DNA of 64,000 nt from assembly GCA_018350325.1 (NCBI GenBank), contig JAEVLN010000017.1:1202666-1266665 (forward strand), given 5' to 3'. A program made the position numbers and the translations under genes. This document shows, piece by piece, positions 22,151 through 32,664 of this stretch (positions within the stretch are counted from its first letter, which is position 1; every line of letters begins with the position of its first letter). Source of the stretch: Globodera rostochiensis (taxonomy: Eukaryota > Nematoda > Chromadorea > Rhabditida > Heteroderidae). The notes beneath the pieces are model-generated. The model was not told the DNA's origin and did no database searches. It saw only the letters and a list, made by a program, of their open reading frames with translations.

Positions 22151-22797
22151 ACTGATCTAGATGATCTATTTGTTTTAATTTCTTCAAAATTTTATTTTTA
22201 TTAAAGATAAAAGGTAGCAAAAAGTATATATGTTCGCATAGAGAAAAGTCATTAAAAAAAAATTGTTTTTTTAGTTTTAAATAGTTACAGAAAGCCACAT
22301 TTACTGGTATACCTATTGAAGCGGCGACTCAAAGTCAGTTAATTTAAACAAAATTACGTATAAAAAAGTTCGGCATTCTTTGTGGGCACCGGCGACTTTT
22401 CAAATTTTCAAATTGGGTTTTTTAAAATTTCCACCAAAACTTTTTATGTTGATGATTGTTATATTGCAAATGATCACACAATTCACATACCAAAAACCAA
22501 AGAATGATAGTCACAAAGTGAACAAAACAATAAATTGAAATGTGAAATGAAATGCCGCTACATAACCTTTTTTGTGTTTAATGAATAATCTTTGTTAACA
22601 CACGACGAAATAGTGCCATTTCCTTTTATATAAATAAACATTCATCCCCCCCCCCCCCCTCCCCGCAGGCGATGAAGTTGAACGAATGTGTGAAATGATT
22701 GATCCCTTTAAAAGGAGTTGAAAATTGCTGAACACGACAATTTTCCGTGATTTCGTATAAACAAAACTAAATCCCGTTCAACCACCTCCCGCCGGTT
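22151..22797. other. intergenic region
   Basis: AT-rich with no supported coding sequence. A long C run lies at about 22646-22660. The last 100 bases should hold the promoter of the next small gene. Confidence 0.5.
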
Positions 22798-23737
22798 ATG
22801 AAAATGCAATTTATTGCCAATCCTGCGCCTTTGCTCCTGATCATTTTGGTCAATATTTTTATGAGAAAATATTTTATAATTTTTGTTTTTGATTTTTTAA
22901 GAGCGCACCCCTTTCAGTTGTTGTTCGTCATTTCAGACCCTTTGGATGGACAAACGGGTCAACAAGCTCCTCAAAGCGGCTTTTCTGTTGAGCAGGTAAA
23001 AAATTTTGTTTATTTATCAATCAAATTTAATTTTTTGTTTTGTTTTTTAACTTCAGGCGGTAGACCGAACGTCTCGTAGATGCACTTCCGTAAGTTGATG
23101 GGGCAGTCTGGTGCATGTAATTTTTGATTTTCAGTTCTTCTTTCAACTTGGAAGCTTTTGTTATTTGCGTTGTAGACCTTTCGGTGGCGGCGGCGGTGGC
23201 GGTGGCGGTGGCGGTGGCCGCGGTGGCGGCGGTAATAATAACGGCAATTGTCCCCGTGGTGGAGGGGTGAGTTATTTCTTTCGACGAGGCCAAGGTCCCG
23301 ATCGGAATTGATCAGAAATTTATTTCTTCCATGTTTCGGCAAGTCCAGGGTCCCGATCAGGATCGATCAGAAATTTATTCCTTCCGTGTTTCGGAAGTCC
23401 AGGGTCCCGATCAGGATTGATCAGAAATTTATTTCTCCTATGTTTCGGCAAGTCCAGGGTCCCGATCAGGATCGATCAGTATTTCTTCCATGTTTCGGCA
23501 AGTCCAGGGTCCCGATCAGGATCGATCAGAAATTTTGCAAGCTTTGGGAAAAAGAACCGTCCAATTAATTGCATTTACCAAAACCATTTCGGATTTTTCG
23601 ATTCTGTCATAACTTTACTTATGCCTTTGTTTACGCCTAATCGCCGGCCTCCCCTCCCCTCCCGTACATTGAAGCCGTGCGTACGAGTGAATTCAAATGT
23701 GAACGTTTGTTTGCGAGTTGTGTTCAGTATTTTCTAA
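22798..23737 (+). CDS. small secreted six-cysteine peptide, paralogue A (Gly-rich)
   Basis: Five exons, every junction in phase 0: 22798-22848, 22918-22995, 23057-23089, 23135-23266, 23675-23737 (118 residues). Exon 1 and the start of exon 2 form the signal peptide (NPAPLLLIIL then LLFVISDPLDG). Exon 3 is an 11-residue segment with one Cys (AVDRTSRRCTS). Exon 4 begins FFFQLGSFCYLRCR, runs into a poly-Gly stretch and closes with NCPRGGG. Exon 5 reads PCVRVNSNVNVCLRVVFSIF. That gives six cysteines. Paralogue B, 3.6 kb downstream, has the same five exons, phases and cysteine order. I do not recognise the family. Small size, signal peptide and disulphide-type spacing suggest an extracellular peptide. 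Intron 4 contains a 55-bp tandem repeat. Confidence 0.68.
23288..23535 (+). repeat. ~55-bp tandem repeat in intron 4 of peptide gene A
   Basis: A unit of about 55 bases (AGTCCAGGGTCCCGATCAGG then ATCGATCAGAAATTTATTTC) is repeated about four and a half times with small differences. It lies wholly within the intron between the CYLRC exon and the last exon. The open frames across it are by-products of the repeat. Confidence 0.8.
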
Positions 23738-24192
23738 CTGCCGAGATGAAACGGATAAAAGATGGCTGAGAAGGAGAGATAATCAGATGAATTGTTGAAA
23801 AAAATGATTTTGTAACAAATACCAAATTGAGGATAAATCGGTGTGATTAAATTTGGAACATCATTTTAGTTTGAAAAAAGTGGGCACAACAACTGATCAG
23901 ATTTGTGATTGAAGAGCTTAACTCCAGATCAAAGATTATTCCACTTTTAAATTTTTGATTTTATTTGGCTAACTTATTGTAAATGAAAGAAGACTTTTTT
24001 CGTTGTTACTGATTCTGTTACATTTTATTTTGATGTTACAATTTTGAGTGATTTCCATTGCCTGATGAACTGAATAGATTTTTTATACTCTTTTCTGTAA
24101 GCACTGCTTTTACTACTAAATGCCTAATATTAATGCTTTATCAAATAATAGCAAAATCTTTACAATAATTGTACATTTAACGCAATTTAAAT
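23738..24192. other. spacer between peptide gene A and minus-strand candidate D
   Basis: AT-rich sequence containing the 3' end of gene A (plus) and of candidate D (minus), which converge here. No other coding sequence was seen. Confidence 0.5.
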
Positions 24193-24537
24193 TTATCCCA
24201 AGCCTCGACGGCTACGCCGGTCGCTTGCAGGCGGCAAACATCGCCTTCCAATATCAGTCCATTGGCATTGCTTAAAAGGCAAAAGTATTTTAAAAGAATG
24301 CCAAAACTAACTAAGCCTAGCCGACAGCCGCCAAAACAGCCGTCAAGGTGTCCAATCTTAAAAAATGTATACAAATTAAGCAAAGAAATAAAAATGCACG
24401 ACCACAAAGCCACCCGCCGTGTCCACCGACGAATCATTTTCATTACTCTGCGGAAGCGATGAGACAAAAAATGGCACCTGAAGACCACCACCGATGTTAT
24501 TATTACATAATTGTTGATGGAGAACGGCCAAACTCAT
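24193..24537 (-). CDS. candidate small secreted Cys peptide (D)
   Basis: Four phase-0 exons can be read on the minus strand: 24537-24526, 24477-24406, 24356-24312, 24270-24193 (68 residues). Exon 1 plus exon 2 would give a short hydrophobic start (MSLA then VPFFVSSLPQS). Exon 3 reads IGHLDGCFGGCRLGL. Exon 4 reads QCQWTDIGRRC and ends in a dibasic tail. The order C-x3-C, x5, C-x8-C resembles the second half of peptides A and B (C-x3-C, x6, C ... C-x8-C in B). Exon 2 resembles the first coding exon of neighbour C (both start VPF). It lies between A and B in opposite orientation. The signal peptide is weak and the gene model is tentative; an untranslated or non-functional relic is equally possible. 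Confidence 0.35.
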
Positions 24538-24605
24538 TTTTTTAGCATCGGGATCCCGGCTAAATACCGGACCTCACCCAATGCCAAAAATCCTCGAAAG
24601 TTGGG

Positions 24606-25587
24606 TCAATTTTGATTAGGAAAAAGAGACCAAAAACAGTCAATCCGGACGGGATTCCTTCCAATCCCGTCCGGTCTCGGGATTCCTTCCAATCCCGTCC
24701 GGTCTCGGGATTCCTTCCAATCCCGTCCGGTCTCGGGATTCCTTCCAATCCCGTCCCGTCTTGGGATTCCTTCCAATTCCGTCCGGTCTCGGGATTCCTT
24801 CCAATCCCGTCCGGTCTCGGGATTCCTTCCAATTCCGTCCGGTCTCGGGATTCCTTCTAATCCCGTCCGGTCTCGGGATCCCTTCCAATCCCGTCCGGTC
24901 TCGGGATTCCTTCCAATTCCGTCCGGTTTCGGGATTCCTTCCAGCCCGTCCGGTTTCGGGATTCCTTCTAATCCCGTCCGGTCTCGGGATTCCTTCCAAT
25001 CCCGTCCGGTTTCGGGATTCCTTCCAGCCCGTCCGGTCTCGGGATTCCTTCCAGCCCGTCCGTCTCGGGATTCCTTCCAATCCCGTCCGGTCTCGGGATT
25101 CCTTCCAATCCCGTCCGGTTTCGGGATTCCTTCCAGCCCGTCCGGTCTCGGGATTCCTTCCAATCCCGTCCGGCGGTCTCTATTCGTCGATAATTGCAAC
25201 AAAATCATCCGATGGCTCCAAATTTTAGTCGCCTTTCTCCAATGTGTTAGCTTGTGTATAATTGGCATTAATGCCAATATTTAAAGAGAATTCTTTCAAA
25301 ACAATAAATAGACGAAGCCTTTCCAAAAGCTCACCGGTGCTCCGCCGGTGCCTTGTCTTTTCACGCGCTTAAAAAGGAATATATAAAATAATATTTAAAT
25401 GTTTAAAAAACAATATTAATTCTCAATTCACTAAAGCACAAAATACTTCAGACGACAATCCGTGCGCCGGCGCATCAATTTCAATTTTCAGTGGCACCGA
25501 AGCGACAAATGGCACCTAAATCCTCCAATTTGCAATAATGATTTTAAATAAGTGCTGGCTGGCCATAATGAGCAGAAGCAGAATCAT
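24606..25587 (-). CDS. candidate secreted repeat protein (C) reading through the 28-bp minisatellite
   Basis: The minus strand offers MILLLLIM (25587-25564), then VPFVASVPLKIEIDAPAHGL plus SSE (25515-25447), then RVKRQGTGGAP (25367-25335), then an open frame from 25250 to a stop at 24606, all in phase 0. Exons 2 and 3 are 23 and 11 residues, exactly as in peptide gene B. The last exon would be made of 28-residue repeats such as GIGRNPETGRDWKESRDRT encoded by the 28-bp array. The first intron would need a GC donor (ATG|GCCAGC), which is a poor match. All three minus frames are open across the array, so openness alone proves nothing. The signal-type start and dibasic KR site are suggestive. It could equally be two unrelated exon relics beside a non-coding minisatellite. 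Confidence 0.28.
24651..25177. repeat. 28-bp minisatellite, about 19 copies
   Basis: The unit GGGATTCCTTCCAATCCCGT plus CCGGTCTC is repeated without spacers over about 525 bases. Some units are one to three bases shorter (TTCCAGCCCGTCC), and others carry TTTCGGG for TCTCGGG. It is GC-rich relative to its surroundings and free of stops in several frames on both strands. Confidence 0.92.
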
Positions 25588-26460
25588 CAGAAGCTTAGCA
25601 GCAAAGTGTTTGTTATTGTTGTTGTTGACCTCGGAAGTGTTATCAATGCCACAATATGTTTTAGGCTTTTTCAATTGTTTATTATTGTCGAATCAAAGAA
25701 CGAATGATGAATAATGAATGATAACTAGGGCATGGATTTTCATGTTTTTATATTTCGAATAAACGTTTTTTCAAAAATTTTAGAAACTTTTTACGGAGAA
25801 CCTTTGATCAAGCGAAAGCTCACCGATTCGTCTTTCCTGTGCATTTTTGGTGCCATTTTGGCTCGCTGAGTCATAACTTCTTTTGTTTAAGTTGAACCGC
25901 TGAACTCCATTCTATTATAGTATCTACAGACATCGGGCTTTCGAATGATACTAAGATTGGCACTTTTTGGTGTTTGATCCACATTTTGGCTATGTTTAGT
26001 CTATATTTTTTGGGGTTTTTGGTCAATATTTGACAGTTTTTGCTTATATTTAAGTCCTTAATTCGTCGCGATTTTTAGTCTATATAAATCCGAGCCCTAC
26101 GAATTGGAGCCACGAATGACTCTATTTCCATGTGATTGAGTGGTTAGCAACGTCGCGTTCCACAAAAATGTCAAAATGCTGAAGAAAAGAACGGGCGGAC
26201 TAAAGATTAGAAAGAATAGCAGAGACCCTTTTGGAAATATATTTTTTAAATTGCATTTTTAGGCAAATATTTTTATAACCTTTGTTCTGTCGAAGCAATT
26301 TTGTTAATCATGCGAATGATGGCCATTTTGCCAACAATATCACCACCGACGGCATTCATTCCTTCATAAATCGTTTGGTTTGTTGTAAATGGCATTCCTT
26401 CAGGCATATTTGATTCAATTCTGTCAGATTAATTAATCCCCACGTGACATCAAGCCGCCA
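25588..26460. other. spacer between candidate C and peptide gene B
   Basis: No supported coding sequence. A degenerate TAGGGC-type element occupies 25726-26099. The remainder is AT-rich and should include the promoters of the divergent neighbours. Confidence 0.5.
25726..26099. mobile_element. TAGGGC-type foldback element, degenerate copy
   Basis: It starts TAGGGCATGGATTTTCATG and ends TCTATATAAATCCGAGCCCTA, an imperfect inverted match to the ends of the 7981-8505 copy. The interior is diverged (CATATTTTTTGG-type words replaced by CTATATTTTTTGGGG) and has no coding sequence. Confidence 0.55.
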
Positions 26461-27283
26461 ATGAACTTTGTCCGTTTCTTTCTGCTGGTTAGTTAGCATT
26501 TTGGTTGAGAAAATTTAAAAGCCCAATTTTGTAAATGGTCCAATATGTTTAGGTGTTGTTCATCTCATCCGACTCTTTACGAGGACAAATGCCTCCCCAA
26601 AACGGATCCGGTACTGAACAGGTCCGAACTTAAAGAGTTGTTTTCATTAGAGTAGGTTGGGACCGGGATCCCGACCGGGACCGGTCAGGGAAATTCCCGG
26701 TTTTTGGAATCCCGGTTCTATCCCGGTTTTTGATAAGGCAAAATCCCGATCCCGGTCAATCCCGGTGCCGGTTTTTCCCAAAAATCCCGGTCCCGACCTA
26801 TTCTAGTTTTCATGTGCCAACTATCATAAAAATTCAGGCACTAAACAGAAATTCGCGAAGTTGCGGTCCAGTGAGTTAATTTGGCGAAAGGCTTTTTTGA
26901 TCATTTTCTTGGGGGCTAAATGCTTTTTCTTTTCAGTTCTTCGTCAAAATTGGAAGCTCGTGCTATTTGCGCTGCAGAAGACGTGACAGCAGTTGCCCCA
27001 ATCCGGGCGGGGTGAGTTCACTTTATTACAACAACAGTTCGCCTTTGAATGGCAAGTGCAGTACTTGAAAACTGACTTTTGCATTCTTAAAATCGCAAAT
27101 GTCCTTATTAACAAGAATCTCTTTGAAATGAGCAATTTTAAGTGTACTGAAAATTTGTTTTTAAATTTGGCAGTTTTGTACTTGAAAATCTGTTTTAATT
27201 TAACAATGAAGCCGTGTGAAGTGATGAACAACACGAACATCTGTGCGGGAGTTGTCATCGCTATTGGAGGAGGTCAACCGTGA
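26461..27283 (+). CDS. small secreted six-cysteine peptide, paralogue B
   Basis: Five phase-0 exons: 26461-26487, 26553-26621, 26838-26870, 26937-27011, 27212-27283 (91 residues). The signal peptide is MNFVRFFLL joined to VLFISSDSLRG. Exon 3 reads ALNRNSRSCGP, matching A's AVDRTSRRCTS. Exon 4 reads FFVKIGSSCYLRCRRRDSSC followed by PNPGG. Exon 5 reads PCEVMNNTNICAGVVIAIGG and ends GQP. Cysteine spacing is C-x10-C-x3-C-x6-C-x6-C-x8-C. The mature peptide would be about 70 residues and basic in the centre. Exon number, phase and junction sequences agree with paralogue A, and the Gly-rich insert is absent, so B is probably closer to the ancestral form. The family is unknown to me. Intron 2 contains a CCGGGAC-type element. 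Confidence 0.72.
26653..26806. mobile_element. CCGGGAC-type foldback element, diverged copy
   Basis: TAGGTTGGGACCGGGATCCC at the left and AAAAATCCCGGTCCCGACCT at the right are inverse to each other; the interior is a series of CCCGGTTTTT words. It lies in intron 2 of peptide gene B. Confidence 0.6.
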
Positions 27284-28682
27284 CGGGGGAAAGAATGGGG
27301 GGAGAGAGATGCGATTGACACTAAAATTGCATCATAACCTTTTTATAAGTTCTTAGGCAGGTGCTTTACATACTTAATAAATGCCCTTTTTTTAATGATT
27401 TGTCCGTTTTTGGGGTATCCAATCTTTAAATTAAGCCGAAGAATCCTACGTGCTAAAAACGTCATTAAAAAATTTGTCACTTCATGAAAGGCCATACTTA
27501 AGCTGGGGACTCAAACGTCTATGTTCAAAAGACTCAAAATGCATAAGATCACTAGGGCCCGGAGGCCCTAAAATTTTTTGATTATTAGCATTTTTTCTTC
27601 GAAAAATGCCAAAATAGGCACTAACAGTTCAAAACCCCCAAAATAGGCATTTCACTAAAAAGATGGTGTCGTCGATTTTGCAATTCTTAGAATTGCCAAA
27701 AAGTGAGGTCTCACCCAGATTCGAACTGGGATTGCTGGATTCAGAGTCCAGAGTGCTAACCGTTACACCATGAGACCGTTGTCAATTGCTTCATCATTTC
27801 GTTTCTTGAATTGAATGTGCCGATGATAAGTTTTTGTATGCAAAATGTTCACCTACACTGATAAATATTATAAATAATTAATTTAATTGGATGATAAAAT
27901 TTCGATTAAAAAAATCTTCAGTGGACTTATTTTGTCACTAAATTATTTTAAACGAAATGAAAATTGTTCTTAAGTTTTTGAATGGCACAACGACAATATG
28001 AAAAAAAAATTTAATTTTTTTAATAAAACGGAGTCTAGTGCATTGAAGCAAATTAACATTGTGTTTTTAAAAATAAATTCAGTTTAATTTTTTACATAAA
28101 AATAAACCAAATAAATATATTTTTATTATAAATCATTTAGTTTTTGCTAGATAGAAATTTTCCAGAAGATTGAGAAAAAAACGTTGTTTTTAAATAAAAT
28201 ATATATTATTATTGTCACACAACGCTTACACAAAATAAAAACACTACCTAATTAGGCTCAAAATTAAAATTAATAATTTAATTGAATCAGAAATCAACAA
28301 TCATAATAATATACATTTATTAATATCCAAGCATAATAATTATACATTTATTAATATCCAGAATTTAACACAAATTAGTTTTATCTTTGAACATAATCAA
28401 ATGTTTAAAAATTCAAAAAGTATCCAATTGCAATTTTTGCCAATTAGACGCAAAATATTTTTGGGGAAAAATTCTATAGAAAAAAATTAATTTTTGAATT
28501 TCATGAGAAAGTTTCAACAAATTCTCACAAAACCATTTAACTAATGTCCTTTAGCCCCCACTTTATCCCACCGCCCGCCACTTCCTTATCGCAAATATAA
28601 TTTTAATTTTTTTATTAAGCAGTCCCCCACTTTGAATTGGTTAATTTAATTGGAGTATTTAATTTTTAAAATTGTTTGAAAA
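27284..28682. other. intergenic region containing a tRNA gene
   Basis: Apart from the tRNA at 27706-27777 this is AT-rich DNA. A fragment with CAAAATAGGCACTAA words lies at 27605-27650, directly before the tRNA, and shares sequence with 10258-10325. A 40-base direct duplication (CATAATAATATACATTTATT / CATAATAATTATACATTTAT) lies near 28300-28360. No protein gene was seen. Confidence 0.6.
27706..27777 (-). tRNA. tRNA-Gln(CTG): tRNA-Gln (anticodon CTG)
   Basis: Read on the minus strand, the 72-base gene starts GGTCTCATGGTGTAACGGTT (D arm with box A), has the anticodon loop CTCTGAA between TCTGGA and TCCAGC, and the T arm GGTTCGAATC-type core (CAGTTCGAATCTGGG). The acceptor stem is GGTCTCA paired with TGAGACC plus a discriminator T. 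The anticodon CTG decodes CAG as glutamine. There is no intron. Confidence 0.95.
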
Positions 28683-31345
28683 ATGAACACAACTGCTGAT
28701 GCGCAACAAACTGCCACTACAGCAGAGCTATTGAACGCGGTTTATATTAATAACACATTAAATCAGCTATTTTTAGAAAAATTTCTTGCCAATTTAGTTT
28801 TACACTTTCCTTTCCACCGCCGGATTTGTGCCATTGGTGGTCATTCTCATTAGCATTCGTACTCTAATCGCCGGCATTGGCATAGTGTTCAATTTGAGCT
28901 TAGGTTGGGTCACCATTCGCAGTCGGTAACCTCAAAAAGGGGTCATTTAATTAATTAAATGTAATTTATTTTTAATTAAGCAATTTGCATGGCACCACCA
29001 ACATTCTGATAGCCATCGATTCCGTTTCGCTTGCCATTTACGAAATTGGCTTTTTCCCCATTTGGATCATTGTTTTGGTTGGAAAAAATTTGGTGCGGTT
29101 GGAACAGTGCTTCTGGCCAATGCTTCTTCCCGTTTTTGCCAAGAATTTTTCGTCCGCGTTGATGGTGGCCGTTGGGTTGGACAGACTCAAATATGCAATA
29201 TTCCCACTGTTAAGTTTGGCACAATCATAACACCCTCTCTATTTTTAACTTTATTTTACAACATAAAATTATAATTTCAGCATTTCATCAAAAGTTCAAA
29301 AATATTTTATGATTTTGTGGACAATTCCCTGCGCAATTTATGGATTGACCGTCATTTTACTTAGCTACAGAATCATGCTAAGAATGCCGAATAGGTCGGT
29401 TATTTTATTTTTGGTAATGTTTTAAGCAAGTAATAAGTGTCGAGAATGGTTTCAGGCAAGCAATAAGTCTCGAGAATGGTTTTAGGCAAGCAATAAGTCT
29501 CGAGAATGGTTTTAGGCAAGCAATAAGTCTCGAGAATGGTTTTAGGCAAGCAATAAGTCTAGAGAATGGTTTTAGGCAAGCAATAAGTCTCGTGAATGGC
29601 ATTATTCTGCTAATACAGGCATTTTGGGCCGAAAAATTTTGGCTCGGAAAATATAGGCCACAAATCACCCAAAATCATTTCAAACTTGCAAAAAACCGTT
29701 TTTTTGCTTTCTTTTGTCCTTAAAAACGTCCCATTATTGAATAAATGTATATTTTTGTGCCGGATCTTCGGACATATTTAATTTAAAATGATTTTTGATT
29801 AATTAAGTTTTGTGATGTGTACCGCTTCCGAGATCACACAATATGAGGCGGCCGTCGTTTCATATAACGCCACCTTAATTTTGCAATGTTTGTCGCCCAT
29901 TGTGTATTGCGTTTTGGGAATTTTTGTCTACGTCAAAATGCCAAGTGAGTGGCCCCCCCTAATGAACAGAAAATTAAATCTATTTGAGAAGATAATTTCA
30001 ATTCAAATTGTCCTTTTTTTATTACTAGCTGAAATAGCAAAAATTCGATTGGACCAAAACGCTTTTGCTGGTTTTGGGCAGGGTTGAAAGCCCGACGTCG
30101 GGGTTGAAGAATTGCGGGGTCGGGGTTTATTGGGGGCGGGACTGTCGGGGTCGGGGCCGGGGTTACCCAAGTCGGTCGGGGTCGCTGTTTTAATAAAATT
30201 AAAATTTTGTCGCGCAATTTCAAACATACAAAACCATCAGCCTGGGGTTCGGCAGTCAGATTGGATGTGTCGGGAAAAACCCCGAAAAATGTGCTAAATT
30301 TACGGGGTCGGGGTTTACCAAAGTTTCGGGTAATCGAAATTTTTGGATTCGCTTCGGTTTTGGTCAACCGGACGAAAACGGCGGCAAATGGACGCGATTT
30401 GTAATCCCAGTGCCATCATTTTAAAGCAAACGGGCAGCAACAAAGCAACAAAAGTCTGTTCAAATCGATCGTTGTGCTAATGCTGATCCAATTGTTCGGG
30501 TGGGGCAGCAATTCCCTTTCGCTGTTGTTCTTCCGCAAATTCTTCGCCATCACCTCCCTCTCCGACATGACAAAATGGGCGATGAACTGCGTGTTCAGCT
30601 ATGTGCTGACCGTTGCGACCACCGCAAATGCGCCGACTTTGTATTTTTGCAAGTTGGCAATTATTACTGTAATTTAGACAAAAAAAAACACTATTACCTA
30701 ACTAGTTTTATTGAAAAAAGCTTCAAAATTACACGGTGATTCTGATCGGAGGCGATTAGTGAATTTGTGGTTTTTATTTTAGTCCCAGAAAGGTTGTGTT
30801 CTAGCTCGAGATTTTTCGAGACCCGAGATTTTTTTTCGAGAATCTCGACTCGAGATTTCGCTCGAAGCTCAAGTCCGGGCTCTAATTTTAAGTCACCAGT
30901 TCAAGAATTCGCTTCAATAAATATTCGTTTGGGATATCCTTTGAGCTAGGGTTGAGCGGGCCGGGACTTTTGGAAAAAACCGAGACTGGGACTTACCGGG
31001 ACCAGAAAAACCGGGATCGGGACCAAGATTAGGAAATCTTTATTTCTCTCAAAAAAATGAAAATTTTCCCCAAAGTTCCAAGAAAATGGCAAAAATAATG
31101 GCAAGTGTGGAGAAATGGCAAATGTATAATGGCATTTTTGGGCACCCAGGCTATGTATAAACAAAAACATACTTTTCAATTTTAGCTTCGAATACAAAAC
31201 GGCCTTTCAAGCGCAATTCCGCTCACTCTTCAGCAGAAGTGCCAACAACAACAAAGTCGCCGCCATGCAACAGGTCAAACCAATCGGCAATAACAACAAC
31301 ATAAGTGCAGGCAGAACAGTGCAAAGAGTGCGGCTAAATGCTTAA
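28683..31345 (+). CDS. srsx-like seven-transmembrane chemoreceptor
   Basis: Seven phase-consistent exons: 28683-28739, 28798-28925, 28981-29208, 29281-29394, 29808-29944, 30427-30652, 31186-31345, giving 349 residues, a normal receptor length. The N-terminus is short and extracellular (MNTTADAQQTATTAELLNA). Membrane segments follow, with NLHGTTNILIAIDSVSLAIY (segment 2), VAVGLDRLKYAIFPL (end of segment 3, the DR motif of srsx receptors), ILWTIPCAIYGLTVILLSY (4), NATLILQCLSPIVYCVLGIF (5), a segment 6 with LFGWGSNSLSLLFF, and NAPTLYFCNFEYKTAFQAQF (7 and helix 8). The C-tail is short and basic. The sensory role is by family. Two introns carry tandem or GC-rich repeats but the splice sites are intact, so the gene looks functional. 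Confidence 0.82.
29424..29600 (+). repeat. 30-bp minisatellite in an intron of the srsx-like gene
   Basis: The unit CAAGCAATAAGTCTCGAGAA plus TGGTTTTAGG is repeated about six times with very few changes (one copy CTAGAG, one CTCGTG). It begins shortly after the donor of exon 4. The long minus-strand frame across it is an artefact. Confidence 0.9.
29945..30426. repeat. intron with GGGGTCGGGG-rich inverted sequence
   Basis: The intron contains GCCCGACGTCGGGGTTGAAG and several GGGGTCGGGGTTTA words (30085-30190 and 30300-30320). It resembles a GC-rich dispersed repeat seen in degenerate form at 38210-38310 (GGGGTTCCTCCCCCACACTT then CGGGGTTTGAAG). No coding sequence was seen. Confidence 0.45.
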
Positions 31346-32323
31346 ATAAATGAATTCCATTTTCTGTATGTACATAATTTACCAATTTGGATTCTAATTG
31401 ACTGTACGCATCCCATGAATCTAAACGAGTCCCAACAATACATTCTTGTGATCAAAAATTGGATACAGCCAGTGATTTCCCGGTTCCGGTGCCGGTTCCA
31501 ACGGAAGCGGAACCGCGAAGAATCAGAACCGATTTGGAGCCGAAACGCGAACGAATATGCATTTTGAACGATTTTGTTACAAAAAAACCAATTTTAAAAT
31601 AAAAAGTTTTCGAAAAATTGTTCGAATTCGGGTACGGGGTTCGAAACCGGACCAAAATAATAACCCTAAGGCCCCAAAAACTCCTACCAATAACTTAGAC
31701 GACTTTAAAAAAACATGTTTTTTTAAAACAGAAGTGATTTTATTTTATTTTACCAATTAATTGTTCGAATTCGGGTTAGGTGAACGACATATGCAAAAAC
31801 GGAATTCAGATTCATGTTCTGCGCACGAGTTTTGTACGATTTTTAATGGTTTTTGTCATTTTTATTAAAGGGAACGAATCGGGAGGGTGAGGGGAACGAG
31901 TCGGTCGGGAACGAATTGAAAAATGCACTCAAAAATTGATTTCTGACCGTTCATCTTTAAGATAAACTTTTAGTCGTTTTCAAAAAGGGACTCGAAAACA
32001 TTGAACTTTTGCATAAAAATATATGCCGGGAAATGAGTGGCTGGAGCTGAGATGACCCTGCTGGCGATGAGTTGGCCGGGCGGTTGAAATACCGGACTTT
32101 TTTTTTTATTAACTTTCTAATAATAATAAATACGCGAGAAAAAGCCTTAAATCTACTTAATTAGGCGTTAATAATTATTTAGAAAAAAAATTAATCCACA
32201 AAATTTTATGCAATCACGGAGAAATTTGTGAACAAATAAATAGGTATATGTAGTTAACAAAATGTTAAAGCGATTGTTTGTGCCTCGATCACTACCAACG
32301 CTCAGTCAGTCACTGATCACTGA
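31346..32323. other. intergenic region
   Basis: No supported gene. 31475-31660 contains CGGTTCCGGTGCCGGTTCCA and AAAATTGTTCGAATTCGGGT plus ACGGGGTTCGAAACCGG, a motif also present at 53900-53945, so it is a dispersed repeat. The rest is AT-rich. Confidence 0.45.
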
Positions 32324-32664
32324 TCACGTGAACAGTGAGTCCGGACTCGGCTCCGAAAGGCGGCGTCGATCAGTCATCGATCTGCGGCTGTACATTACGG
32401 CGGCCGTCAACGCCGTGCCGACAATCAGCGCGTACAGCGAAAAACGGCGATTCTCTTCAATTGTCGCGAGGATTTGGCCCATCGATGGCATTTGCATGCC
32501 CTTCGAAGGCCATGCCAACTTTTTCATATGTCCGCTTTTGTACGACTTAATTCGAATATTTTTGTACTTAAAATCGAATAAAAAATTCGTTTTTTTTTTG
32601 ATTGCTGCCCCCATATTACGTTGCTTACCGGTGTCGCATCCATTGCTTGGGTAATAACGCCCAT
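32324..32664 (-). CDS. small single-pass membrane protein
   Basis: Two phase-0 exons on the minus strand: 32664-32629 (MGVITQAMDATP, donor CCG|GTAAGC) and 32566-32324 (acceptor TTTTAAG), about 92 residues. The second exon has a basic stretch (IRIKSYKSGHMKKLAWPSKG), then RRFSLYALIVGTALTAAVMY, a single membrane helix, followed by a basic tail (SRRSMTDRRRLSE). Positive charges flank the helix on both sides. There is no obvious signal peptide, so it may be tail-anchored or mitochondrial. I do not recognise the family. The opposite strand is also open (32262-32654) but shows no gene features. Confidence 0.5.

Noticed and set aside
24612..25228. Plus-strand open frames across the 28-bp array
   Set aside because: Both strands are free of stops because of the unit's sequence. 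On the plus strand no upstream exon joins in phase, so there is no support for coding.
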